A DNA stretch of 64,000 bases from positions 186,001 through 250,000 of the forward strand of contig NZ_LT835160.1 in assembly GCF_900169715.1 (NCBI RefSeq), in the 5' to 3' direction. The notes beneath the pieces were generated by a model. That model did no database searches. It was not told where the DNA came from and worked only from the letters and a program-made list of their open reading frames with translations. This document shows positions 18,593-27,915 of this stretch, one piece after another (position 1 is the first letter of the stretch; every line of letters begins with the position of its first letter). The stretch is from Kocuria massiliensis (GTDB lineage Bacteria > Actinomycetota > Actinomycetes > Actinomycetales > Micrococcaceae). Made by a program: the position numbers and the translations under genes.

Positions 18593-18757
18593 ATGATCTT
18601 CCGCTTGTTCTCCACGGACACTGCTCACCACGCAGCTCGCGACACGAACGACTTCTCGTTCAGCGACGCGGACATGGATCAGATGACCATGGCGATGGGA
18701 ATGTCCACGTTGACGTATACAGCAACAGCATTGCCTTCGATCCCGATGGCCGCGTAG
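18593..18757 (+). CDS. Small protein, 54 residues, unknown
   Basis: Open frame from ATG 18593 to TAG 18757, with a good ribosome site (GAAAGGA, 8 nt spacing) and a near-ideal intrinsic terminator 22 nt after the stop. The peptide begins MIFRLFSTDTAHHAARD, has an acidic middle (FSFSDADMDQ), a Met-rich stretch (MTMAMGMSTLTYT) and ends LPSIPMAA. I do not recognise the family. A TACAGT box and a perfect inverted repeat lie upstream. It is either a real small protein or a leader ORF ahead of the downstream TetR-MFS genes; the terminator favours a stand-alone unit. Confidence 0.6.
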   Translation: MIFRLFSTDTAHHAARDTNDFSFSDADMDQMTMAMGMSTLTYTATALPSIPMAA

Positions 18758-18779
18758 CCCGCGACGTCGCCCGACGTAT

Positions 18780-18808
18780 GCCGCGCCGATTCTTCGGCGC
18801 GGCTTTTT
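18780..18808 (+). terminator. Intrinsic terminator after the 54-codon gene
   Basis: Perfect 10-bp stem GCCGCGCCGA / TCGGCGCGGC with a TTCT loop, followed by TTTTT. Confidence 0.9.
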
Positions 18809-18861
18809 GTGTCTCAAGATGCCCAAGCTCACAGTGCCAGCAATTGCACACCAGAGGCCTG

Positions 18862-18877
18862 AGTGCAAAAATACACT
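18862..18877. promoter_or_regulatory. Inverted repeat at the tetR start
   Basis: AGTGCA-AAAA-TACACT, 5 of 6 positions symmetric, ending 2 nt before the GTG proposed for the TetR gene. It is a candidate autoregulatory operator, and TACACT could double as a -10 box. Confidence 0.3.
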
Positions 18878-18879
18878 GT

Positions 18880-21455
<2,576 letters not shown>

Positions 21456-21505
21456 CAATAGGCCACGTCACTAAATTCGCCCTTGTCAGGCGGTCAAAAT
21501 GAGAT

Positions 21506-21554
21506 TTCGCCCCGAACCTTCGTGATCCCGATCAAATGAAGGCTCGGGGCGGAA
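21506..21554 (+). terminator. Hairpin after the MFS gene
   Basis: Stem of about 16 bp (TTCGCCCCGAACCTTC against GAAGGCTCGGGGCGGAA, one mismatch) with a 16-nt loop, between the MFS and poxB genes. It is likely a terminator but lacks a T-run on this strand. Confidence 0.5.
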
Positions 21555-21590
21555 TAGCTTCCAGCCTGACCTGGTTACATGAGCTGAATA

Positions 21591-21606
21591 GGGATCACGT
21601 GGTCCC
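21591..21606. promoter_or_regulatory. Palindrome centred on CACGTG before poxB
   Basis: GGGATCACGTGGTCCC: perfect except for one pair, 28 nt before the poxB start and upstream of its ribosome site. It is a candidate operator controlling poxB. Confidence 0.4.
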
Positions 21607-21634
21607 GAGCCGATCGACAAGGAATCGAGGAACT

Positions 21635-23380
21635 GTGAAACTCGCAGAACAGATCGTCCAACAACTGATCGAAGCCGGTGTTCATCGCATTTACGGCATC
21701 GTCGGTGACTCTCTCAACCCCATCGTCGACGCGGTCCGGGCAACCGGTGGTGCTAAGAAGGGCGGCATTGACTGGGTGCATGTCCGCCACGAGGAAGCTG
21801 CGGCATTTGCCGCCGGAGCGGAAGCACAGCTGACCGGCGAGCTCGCCGTGTGCGCCGGCTCGTGTGGCCCCGGCAACCTTCACCTCATCAACGGTCTCTT
21901 CGACGCCAACCGCTCGAAGGCACCGGTTCTGGCCATCGCATCGCAGATTCCCAGCGTGCAGATTGGCCAGGGCTATTTCCAGGAGACTCATCCGGAACGC
22001 CTGTACGAAGAGTGCTCGGTCTACAACGAACTCATCTCGACGACGGATCAGGCTCCCCGCGTGCTGGCCTCGGCGATTCGCTACGCCGTGGGCAAGTCCG
22101 GAGTTTCCGTCGTGACCTTGCCCGGCGATTTGGCCGATGAAGACTCCAGCGCGGAAGCCCCGAAGATCGGAACGCTTCGCCGTTCCCCCAAGGTCCCCGA
22201 GGACTCCACCATCGCCGAGTTCGCCGAGGCCATCAACGCTGCCGAAAAGGTCGCGTTGTTCGTCGGTGCCGGCGCCAAGGGTGCACACGACACCGTGATC
22301 GAATTGGCCGACAAGGTGGGTGCGCCGATCGGCCACTCGCTACGCGGCAAGGATTTCATCCAGTACGACAATCCCTTCGACGTCGGCATGACGGGCCTGT
22401 TGGGCTACGGCGCGGCGGCCGAAGGTATTCACGACGCCGACCTCATGATCATGCTCGGCACGGACTTCCCCTACGACCAGTTCTTGCCAGACACCAAGAC
22501 CATCCAGGTCGACACGGCCCCTGAACACATGGGCCGCCGCACCGACGTGGATCTCCAGATCGAGGGCAACGTCTTGGAGACTCTGCAGAAGGTCTTGCCG
22601 CTCGTGCAGCGCAAGTCCAACCGCAAGTTCCTGGAGAAGCTCCTCAAGCGCCACGACACCATCATGAACAAGGCCGTCGGCGCCTACACGCGCAACGTGG
22701 AGAAGCACAAGCCGATCCACCCGGAATACGCGGCTTCGCTGCTTGACCAGGTGGCCGACAAGGACGCCATCTTCACCGCCGACACGGGCATGTGCAACGT
22801 CTGGTCCGCTCGGTACATCAACCCGTTGGGCACCCGTCGCCTGATCGGTTCCTACCTCCACGGGTCGATGGCGAATGCCTTGCCGCAGGCCGTGGGTGCT
22901 CAGGTCGCCTACCCGGATCGCCAGGTCATCTCGATGTCCGGCGACGGCGGACTCTCGATGCTCATGGGCGAGCTCGCAACCGCCGCGATGTACCAGCTTC
23001 CGCTGAACATCGTCGTCTTCAATAACTCGACCTTGGGCATGGTCAAGATGGAGATGATGGTCGACGGGTTGCAGGACTTCGGAGTGGATGTTCCGGACAT
23101 CAACTATGCCGACGTCGCCAAGGCCATGGGCTTCCACGCGGAACGCGTCACGGACCCGAAGAAGCTCAAGAAGGCTTACGAGGACGCCCTGTCCCACAAG
23201 GGCCCGAGCGTCATCGAGGTCATCACGGATCCGCTGGCCCTTTCGGTTCCTCCGCAGATTGACAACAGCATGGTCTTCGGATTCGCGACGGCCATGTCCA
23301 AGATCGTCTTCAACCGCGGTGCGGGCGAAGCCGTCTCGATGGCCCGTTCCAACCTGCGCAACATTAATGCCCTGAGGTAG
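21635..23380 (+). CDS. poxB: Pyruvate:quinone oxidoreductase (PoxB)
   Basis: ThDP- and FAD-dependent peripheral membrane enzyme oxidising pyruvate to acetate and CO2 while reducing the quinone pool. The N-terminal ThDP pyrimidine domain includes RHEEAAAFAAGAEAQLTGELAV, and the diphosphate site GDGGLSMLMGELATAAMYQLPLN followed by NN lies near residues 448-472. The C-terminal NRGAGEAVSMARSNLRNIN is amphipathic, as expected for the membrane-activation segment. GTG 21635 is chosen for GAGGA 5 nt upstream, giving 581 residues; the frame extends further 5' without support. A strong terminator follows. It is a likely aerobic overflow route alongside the TCA cycle. Confidence 0.94.
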   Translation: MKLAEQIVQQLIEAGVHRIYGIVGDSLNPIVDAVRATGGAKKGGIDWVHVRHEEAAAFAAGAEAQLTGELAVCAGSCGPGNLHLINGLFDANRSKAPVLAIASQIPSVQIGQGYFQETHPERLYEECSVYNELISTTDQAPRVLASAIRYAVGKSGVSVVTLPGDLADEDSSAEAPKIGTLRRSPKVPEDSTIAEFAEAINAAEKVALFVGAGAKGAHDTVIELADKVGAPIGHSLRGKDFIQYDNPFDVGMTGLLGYGAAAEGIHDADLMIMLGTDFPYDQFLPDTKTIQVDTAPEHMGRRTDVDLQIEGNVLETLQKVLPLVQRKSNRKFLEKLLKRHDTIMNKAVGAYTRNVEKHKPIHPEYAASLLDQVADKDAIFTADTGMCNVWSARYINPLGTRRLIGSYLHGSMANALPQAVGAQVAYPDRQVISMSGDGGLSMLMGELATAAMYQLPLNIVVFNNSTLGMVKMEMMVDGLQDFGVDVPDINYADVAKAMGFHAERVTDPKKLKKAYEDALSHKGPSVIEVITDPLALSVPPQIDNSMVFGFATAMSKIVFNRGAGEAVSMARSNLRNINALR

Positions 23381-23400
23381 AATTCTCGCGGCTTGCCGTA

Positions 23401-23443
23401 GCCCCGATCTTTCGTCCACGCGACGAAAGATCGGGGCTTTTTT
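23401..23443 (+). terminator. Intrinsic terminator of poxB
   Basis: Perfect 16-bp stem GCCCCGATCTTTCGTC / GACGAAAGATCGGGGC, loop CACGC, then TTTTTT. The convergent tetR stop lies 36 nt beyond. Confidence 0.95.
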
Positions 23444-23478
23444 CGCCCACGCTCCGCACATCTCCGCCGGAGGTCGGG

Positions 23479-24087
23479 CTACCTGGCCGCTGCGATCCGG
23501 TCGAGTTCCTGACGCAGAATGACGAGGGTTTCCTCGGAACGCTCCGGATCCACCAACATATGAAGCGCCAACCCGTCGATCAGGGCATGCAACCGAGCCC
23601 CCGCACGATGGTCCCCCTCGCCCTTCAGGGCGGCCGTGAAGCCCATTTCGCGACCCTGGAGACGCTCCACCTGGATCACGCACGCGGCGCGCAAGGCGAG
23701 GGTTGCTTCATTGCGAATACGTGTCAGCTCGGGCAACACCGGCGCTTCGGCAATCAAGGCGAGGTTTACTTCTAGCTCCGCCCGACGCTGAGAATCCAAC
23801 GGCAAAAATTCCGAGAGCACCCTCTCCGCGTGCTCTTTCGGATCGTCTCCCCGAGGAATGGCCCGCGCCCTGTCGGTCGCCGCTTTCAACATGAGTCGCG
23901 CGGAGAATTCCACCAATTCTGCGCGCGTCGGGAACACGTGACGGAGCGAGCCGACGGCGACACCCGCCCGGTCTGCCACGTTCCGCACGGAGACCGCCGC
24001 GACGCCGTCCTCGACGATGGTCTCCCACACGGCTTCGGCGAGCTGCTCCTTGCGGGCATTTTTGTCGATTTTTTTGGGCACTCCCAC
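23479..24087 (-). CDS. TetR-family regulator, divergent from a membrane protein gene
   Basis: Predicted repressor of about 202 residues. The helix-turn-helix spans RKEQLAEAVWETIVEDGVAAVSVRNVADRAGVAVGSLRHVFPTRAELVEFS, a BetI/AcrR-like form, and the C-terminal dimer domain is normal. Candidate starts are TTG 24099, GTG 24087 and GTG 24081; the TTG would lie inside operator arm 1, so 24087 is favoured, though no ribosome site supports any of them. Two operator-like palindromes fill the 60-nt gap to the divergent gene, pointing to control of both genes. Confidence 0.85.
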   Translation of the reverse strand: MGVPKKIDKNARKEQLAEAVWETIVEDGVAAVSVRNVADRAGVAVGSLRHVFPTRAELVEFSARLMLKAATDRARAIPRGDDPKEHAERVLSEFLPLDSQRRAELEVNLALIAEAPVLPELTRIRNEATLALRAACVIQVERLQGREMGFTAALKGEGDHRAGARLHALIDGLALHMLVDPERSEETLVILRQELDRIAAAR

Positions 24088-24091
24088 ATGG

Positions 24092-24134
24092 TAGTACAAC
24101 CGTGCTAGTATCCGTAATTAGCACAGTCGTACCA
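24092..24134. promoter_or_regulatory. Paired TetR-type operator
   Basis: Two related palindromes, TAGTAC-AACC-GTGCTA (24092-24107) and TAGCAC-AGTC-GTACCA (24119-24134), centres 27 bp apart. The two copies also mirror each other over 17 positions with 3 mismatches. The site lies in the divergent promoter region of a tetR gene and an unknown membrane gene, where autoregulated repressors bind. Confidence 0.7.
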
Positions 24135-24147
24135 CAAAGGAGTTCCC

Positions 24148-24807
24148 GTGATCGTCGCAACCATCGTGGCCTGCGAGATTGGTTTTTGGGTCTTTCTCTT
24201 AGCAGGCCTTTCCGCCCGCTACGTGCTGAGGCGGCCCCGCTTAGGCCTCATACTGTTGGCGATAGCTCCGCTCGTCGACGTGGTTCTCCTCTCCGTCACG
24301 GTCGCCGACCTACGGGGCGGCGGACAAGCTTCCTTCGCACACACTCTGTCGGCTTACTACATCGGCATTTCCGTGGCCTTCGGCCACACCCTCGTGGCCT
24401 GGGCGGACCGAAAATTCGCCCGGCGGTTTGGTCGCGAAGGCGACTCCCCCACCAAGTCCAAGCCTCGTCGGCTATACGGCCGGGAACATATCCGCGAGCA
24501 GTGGAAGGGCACGGTGCAAGTGTGGGTGGCGGCGCTCATCTCGGCCGGCATTCTTGCCGGAATGGTGTGGATGGTTGGTCAACCGGAGCAGACCAAAGCG
24601 CTCTCCGATGGCCTGCGCCCCATCGGCGTCGTGGTGATGATCGACCTCATCATCACGGTCAGCTACACGATCTGGCCTCGCCGAGCCCCAGCCGCGACCT
24701 CACAGCATGCGCTGGACGATCCGCCGCGAGAGTCCTCTCAGCCTTCCAGCCCATCCACGGAGAATTCCGCGGGGCCGGAGCACTCCACCGCCGAGCGGAT
24801 CCGGTAG
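24148..24807 (+). CDS. Uncharacterised membrane protein under TetR control
   Basis: I do not recognise this 219-residue protein. It has about five hydrophobic segments: at residues 3-25, 33-52, 67-87, 128-147 and 160-180, with a basic loop near 90-120 (RKFARRFGREGDSPTKSKPRRLYGREHIREQWKG has many Arg and Lys) and a Ser/Pro-rich cytoplasmic tail. No transporter motif is obvious. GTG 24148 has AAAGGAG at ideal spacing. The divergent TetR and the paired operator suggest it is induced by a small ligand and may act in export or membrane stress, by inference only. Its 3' end overlaps the opposite-strand Nudix gene by 70 nt. Confidence 0.75.
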   Translation: MIVATIVACEIGFWVFLLAGLSARYVLRRPRLGLILLAIAPLVDVVLLSVTVADLRGGGQASFAHTLSAYYIGISVAFGHTLVAWADRKFARRFGREGDSPTKSKPRRLYGREHIREQWKGTVQVWVAALISAGILAGMVWMVGQPEQTKALSDGLRPIGVVVMIDLIITVSYTIWPRRAPAATSQHALDDPPRESSQPSSPSTENSAGPEHSTAERIR

Positions 24808-25223
24808 AGCATCCTCTCGCTCATCTCGGGAAGGTCCTGGAGGGAGAACCACCGAACGTCCGTGGATTCTTCGTCGTTGACGCGAGCCGTTCCGGCCACG
24901 TATCGGCATCGGAAGGTCAGGTCGAGAAATTGCGCGTGGTCGCCGTTGGGGAAGGCCTGCGGCGGATTGGCCTTGACCGAGGCCAAGAATTCGACGCGAA
25001 TTTCCACACCGGCCTCTTCCTCGGCCTCGCGGATCGCCGTCACGGCAGGTTCCTCCCCCGGATCGACGATCCCCGTGATCGGGGTCCAAGCACCGTTATC
25101 CGACCGCCGGCACAAGAGGATTCGTTGATTTTCATCCAGAATGACGGCCGTGACACCGGGCATCCAGAGGAGGTCGTGGCCAATCTTCTCGCGAATCTGC
25201 ACCACGAATTCGGGCGTTGGCAT
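24738..25223 (-). CDS. Nudix hydrolase
   Basis: Cytoplasmic hydrolase of nucleoside diphosphates linked to another moiety. The Nudix box is complete: GX5EX7REUXEEXGU appears as GIVDPGEEPAVTAIREAEEEAGVEI (about residues 49-73). The length is 161 residues and typical of small Nudix enzymes; the substrate cannot be read from the box. The last 70 nt run antisense to the end of the membrane protein gene, an unusually long tail-to-tail overlap. The upstream neighbour on this strand is the prepilin peptidase. Confidence 0.9.
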   Translation of the reverse strand: MPTPEFVVQIREKIGHDLLWMPGVTAVILDENQRILLCRRSDNGAWTPITGIVDPGEEPAVTAIREAEEEAGVEIRVEFLASVKANPPQAFPNGDHAQFLDLTFRCRYVAGTARVNDEESTDVRWFSLQDLPEMSERMLYRIRSAVECSGPAEFSVDGLEG

Positions 25224-25285
25224 GGGAACTCCTCGTTTGCCGGCGTCGATACTCCAACCACCCTACCGGGGCTGGGACAAGCCGT

Positions 25286-25804
25286 TCAGGAAGTTCCGAT
25301 ACACCACACCACGCCCGCCGCCAGGAACATCCAGGGCCCGAGGGGTAGATAGGCATCGCGACGCACCCGACCCGCCACCAAGAGGGCCACGGCCCATAGA
25401 CCGGCCGCGATAAAAGAGAATGCCACCCAAGCCACGGCGTGCAGGACCGAGAGAAATCCGCAGGCCCAGCCCAGTATGGGCGCAAGGACGACGTCGCCGC
25501 GCCCCAGAGCGCCTCCACCGAGCCACCGCGAGATCACGAAAACGCCCCAGGCCAGGATGGCTCCGGCCAGGGCGGTGATAACCCGGCGGGGTTCCGAAGC
25601 CGTCACGGCGGCCGTACCCAGGCTGAACACTCCTATGGGATACAGGGGCAGAGTCAGCTTCCGAGGAAGACGGTGGCTGGTCGCATCCACCCAGGCGAGG
25701 CGGCCACCCAACGTCATGTAGGCCAGAAGGCACGGGAGAACGCACACCGCAGCGAGTTTCCCCTCAGGTCCCGCCTCCCACCACGAGCACAGCACGGCAC
25801 CCAC
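25286..25804 (-). CDS. A24-type prepilin peptidase, short form
   Basis: Membrane aspartyl protease of the TadV/CpaA type that trims prepilin leaders. The two family Asp sites are visible: WVDATSHRLPRKL near residue 40 and the GxGD motif GRGDVVL near 98. Six or so hydrophobic stretches fit a polytopic enzyme of 172 residues; the N-terminal methyltransferase domain of long prepilin peptidases is absent. GTG 25804 lies 9 nt after the uppS stop, so it is probably co-transcribed with uppS. No pilin or assembly gene is nearby, leaving its substrate open. Confidence 0.82.
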   Translation of the reverse strand: MGAVLCSWWEAGPEGKLAAVCVLPCLLAYMTLGGRLAWVDATSHRLPRKLTLPLYPIGVFSLGTAAVTASEPRRVITALAGAILAWGVFVISRWLGGGALGRGDVVLAPILGWACGFLSVLHAVAWVAFSFIAAGLWAVALLVAGRVRRDAYLPLGPWMFLAAGVVWCIGTS

Positions 25805-25813
25805 GGCACGCCC

Positions 25814-26575
25814 TTAAGACCCGAATCGACGCTGCCGACCCGCGAAGTCCCTCAACGCTCGGAGGAAATCCACTCGCCGGAAATCCGGCCACAAGGCTTC
25901 ACAGAAATAGAACTCGCTGTAGGCCGACTGCCACATCATGAATCCGGAGAGCCGCTGTTCGCCGGAGGTGCGAATCACCAGGTCGGGGTCCGGCTGTCCC
26001 CGCGTATAGAGGTAGCTTGAGATGTCCTCCGAGGTCAGACGGTCGGCGATTTCTTCGGTGCTTTGGCCTTCTGCGGCGGCGTCGCGCAGGAGTTCCCTCA
26101 CCGCATCGACGATCTCTTGACGCCCTCCGTAGCCCACCGCAATGTTCACGTGCAGGCCTTCGACCTCGGCGGTCTGTTCGGTGACGTCTTCCAATATCGA
26201 CGGGAGATCATCCGGCAAGAGGTCCAAGGCGCCCACGGGCTGCAGACGAGCGATCTGGCTTTCTCCAAGCTCTCGCAGCAAGTCTTGGATGACACCGAGG
26301 AGGTCTCCCAATTCGGAGGCCGGACGCTTGAGATTCTCTGTGGAGAGCATGTACAACGTCACGACGCCGATCTTGAGTTCCCGGCACCACCCGAGAAATT
26401 CGATGATCCGTTCGGCGCCCTTCTGATGACCATGCTTGGTGGTTTGCCCCATGAGAGCGGCCCACCGCCGGTTTCCGTCCACCATGACGCCGACGTGCTG
26501 CGGCAGGCGATCCGCAGGGATGGAAGCCGTGAGATTCCGCTCGTACACGCTGTACAGAGGCTTTGAAAGCTTCAT
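25814..26575 (-). CDS. uppS: Cis-prenyl diphosphate synthase
   Basis: Z-prenyltransferase chaining isopentenyl diphosphate units for lipid carriers used in wall and glycan synthesis. The catalytic DGNRRW motif is at residues 33-38 and the C-terminal RTSGEQRLSGFMMWQSAYSEFYF is intact. The length is 253 residues, normal. GAAGGA precedes the ATG. It is divergent from a hemolysin III family gene, a conserved actinobacterial arrangement. Whether the product is short Z-FPP or a long-chain decaprenyl-type diphosphate cannot be judged here; actinomycetes often carry two paralogues. Confidence 0.93.
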   Translation of the reverse strand: MKLSKPLYSVYERNLTASIPADRLPQHVGVMVDGNRRWAALMGQTTKHGHQKGAERIIEFLGWCRELKIGVVTLYMLSTENLKRPASELGDLLGVIQDLLRELGESQIARLQPVGALDLLPDDLPSILEDVTEQTAEVEGLHVNIAVGYGGRQEIVDAVRELLRDAAAEGQSTEEIADRLTSEDISSYLYTRGQPDPDLVIRTSGEQRLSGFMMWQSAYSEFYFCEALWPDFRRVDFLRALRDFAGRQRRFGS

Positions 26576-26757
26576 GGCTGTCCTTCGGATCGTCGAGGCT
26601 GGGAGCCTGTCGCACTGGACCTTCCAGCGAGTTCGCGTTCCTTAACCGTACCCGTTCGTGCCGACGTTCGATGCCGATTCCACAGCCACGGAGCAAACCA
26701 CCAGGGGCCAGGAATAGAATGATTCGAACGTTAAGGGTTCGAGAGGGGCATCAGCAT

Positions 26758-27573
26758 ATGAGTTCATCGGGCCGGCCTTCTCCTTCTGAGGAGCATCGAC
26801 CAACGTCTGGCGGAAGCCACTCGACGGCGCCTCGCGAAGGGACCGAGGCACCGTGGGGCGAACGTGCGCGCGAAGCGACCCGCATCGCTTCGTCCCACAT
26901 TGAAGACGCCGCCAACCGCGCCGCGCAGGGTTTCCACGAGATTCTCGAACGGAAACCGCTCTGGCGTGGCTGGATCCACGCGTCTTTCGCCCCAGTAGCC
27001 TTCGCGGCAGGCATTGTGCTGATCGTTTTGGCGGGTGGAGGCGCGGTGTCCGCCGCATGCGCCGTCTTCGGTGCCACGAGCGTGATCTTGTTCGGGGTTT
27101 CAGGCATGTACCACCGAGCCTATTGGCGGGGCCGGACCCGGATGACGTTCAAAAGATTGGATCACTCCAATATTTCGCTCATCATCGCGGGAACCTATAC
27201 CCCGTTGGCCCTGGTCATGCTGGACCAACCCAAAACGGCAATCCTGCTCTGGAGCATCTGGGCCTGCGCGGTGCTCTTGATCCTCTTTCGGGTGTTCTGG
27301 ACCGGTGCCCCTCGAATGCTCTACACACCGTTGTACGTCGTCATGGGGCTCATGGCGCTGTTTTTCCTGGGCGACTTCTGGTCGGTCAGCCCCACGGCAA
27401 CGCTGTTGATTTGCGCTGGCGGAGTGTTTTACATCGTCGGGGCCGTTTTCTACGCCCTTAAACGACCCGCGCTCTCACCGCGGGTCTTTGGCTTCCACGA
27501 GCTCTTCCACGTGTGCACCATCTTTGGCTTCGCCTGCCACTACACGGCCGTCGTGTTTGCGCTGTACGGCTAA
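26758..27573 (+). CDS. trhA: Hemolysin III / TrhA family membrane protein
   Basis: Seven-helix membrane protein of the PAQR-like hemolysin III family; a few relatives influence membrane energetics, and haemolysis is not a general property. The core (about residues 65-271) shows SGMYHRAYW, the conserved RLDHSNISLIIAGTYTPL and the final HELFHVCTIFGFACHYTAVVF with the metal-like His residues. An acidic, Ser-rich N-terminus of about 60 residues is longer than usual. ATG 26758 has AGGGG 9 nt upstream; the open frame continues 5' toward uppS without support. Confidence 0.88.
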   Translation: MSSSGRPSPSEEHRPTSGGSHSTAPREGTEAPWGERAREATRIASSHIEDAANRAAQGFHEILERKPLWRGWIHASFAPVAFAAGIVLIVLAGGGAVSAACAVFGATSVILFGVSGMYHRAYWRGRTRMTFKRLDHSNISLIIAGTYTPLALVMLDQPKTAILLWSIWACAVLLILFRVFWTGAPRMLYTPLYVVMGLMALFFLGDFWSVSPTATLLICAGGVFYIVGAVFYALKRPALSPRVFGFHELFHVCTIFGFACHYTAVVFALYG

Positions 27574-27576
27574 GGG

Positions 27577-27915
27577 TCAGCGGCGTTCCGGGTCGACGCC
27601 GGGAGTTCCGTTGACGTTCGTGCGCGCCTGCACGGAGTCATGTCCGGCATCCGCGAGATCCTCGGATGAACCGTCGGCTTGTTCAGCTTCTCGTCGCTCT
27701 TCCTCGCGCGCCATCGCGTAATCGAACCTATTTTTCAAGCGTCGCTGACGCCGCGTGTGGTCCAAGCCCACCAAAATGATGAGCACCGCGAGGAGCAACG
27801 TGATGAGGAAGCCGATGACCCCGGGCGAGACCTGATTGGCGTCCAAACCTGGTTTGAGGCTCGGCGACTCATCCGCTGCCATGAGGAAATTCGCTACATT
27901 GACTGCCACCATCAT
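27577..27915 (-). CDS. Small single-pass membrane protein, coupled to mca
   Basis: Unknown protein of 112 residues with one membrane helix (about residues 33-53, GVIGFLITLLLAVLIILVGL), then a basic, charged region (DHTRRQRRLKNRFDYAMAREEE) and an acidic tail. Short transmembrane proteins like this often follow mca in actinomycetes. Its ATG overlaps the mca stop by 4 nt (ATGA), so translation is coupled. The stop lies 3 nt from the trhA stop. There is no motif on which to base a function. Confidence 0.7.
   Translation of the reverse strand: MMVAVNVANFLMAADESPSLKPGLDANQVSPGVIGFLITLLLAVLIILVGLDHTRRQRRLKNRFDYAMAREEERREAEQADGSSEDLADAGHDSVQARTNVNGTPGVDPERR

Noticed and set aside
22340-23683. 447-codon minus-strand frame antisense to poxB
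   Set aside because: poxB is complete on the plus strand; this frame crosses the poxB terminator and has no family resemblance.
26758-27573. True haemolysin
   Set aside because: The hemolysin III name is historical; the sequence is a seven-helix membrane protein with no toxin signal or pore-forming domain.
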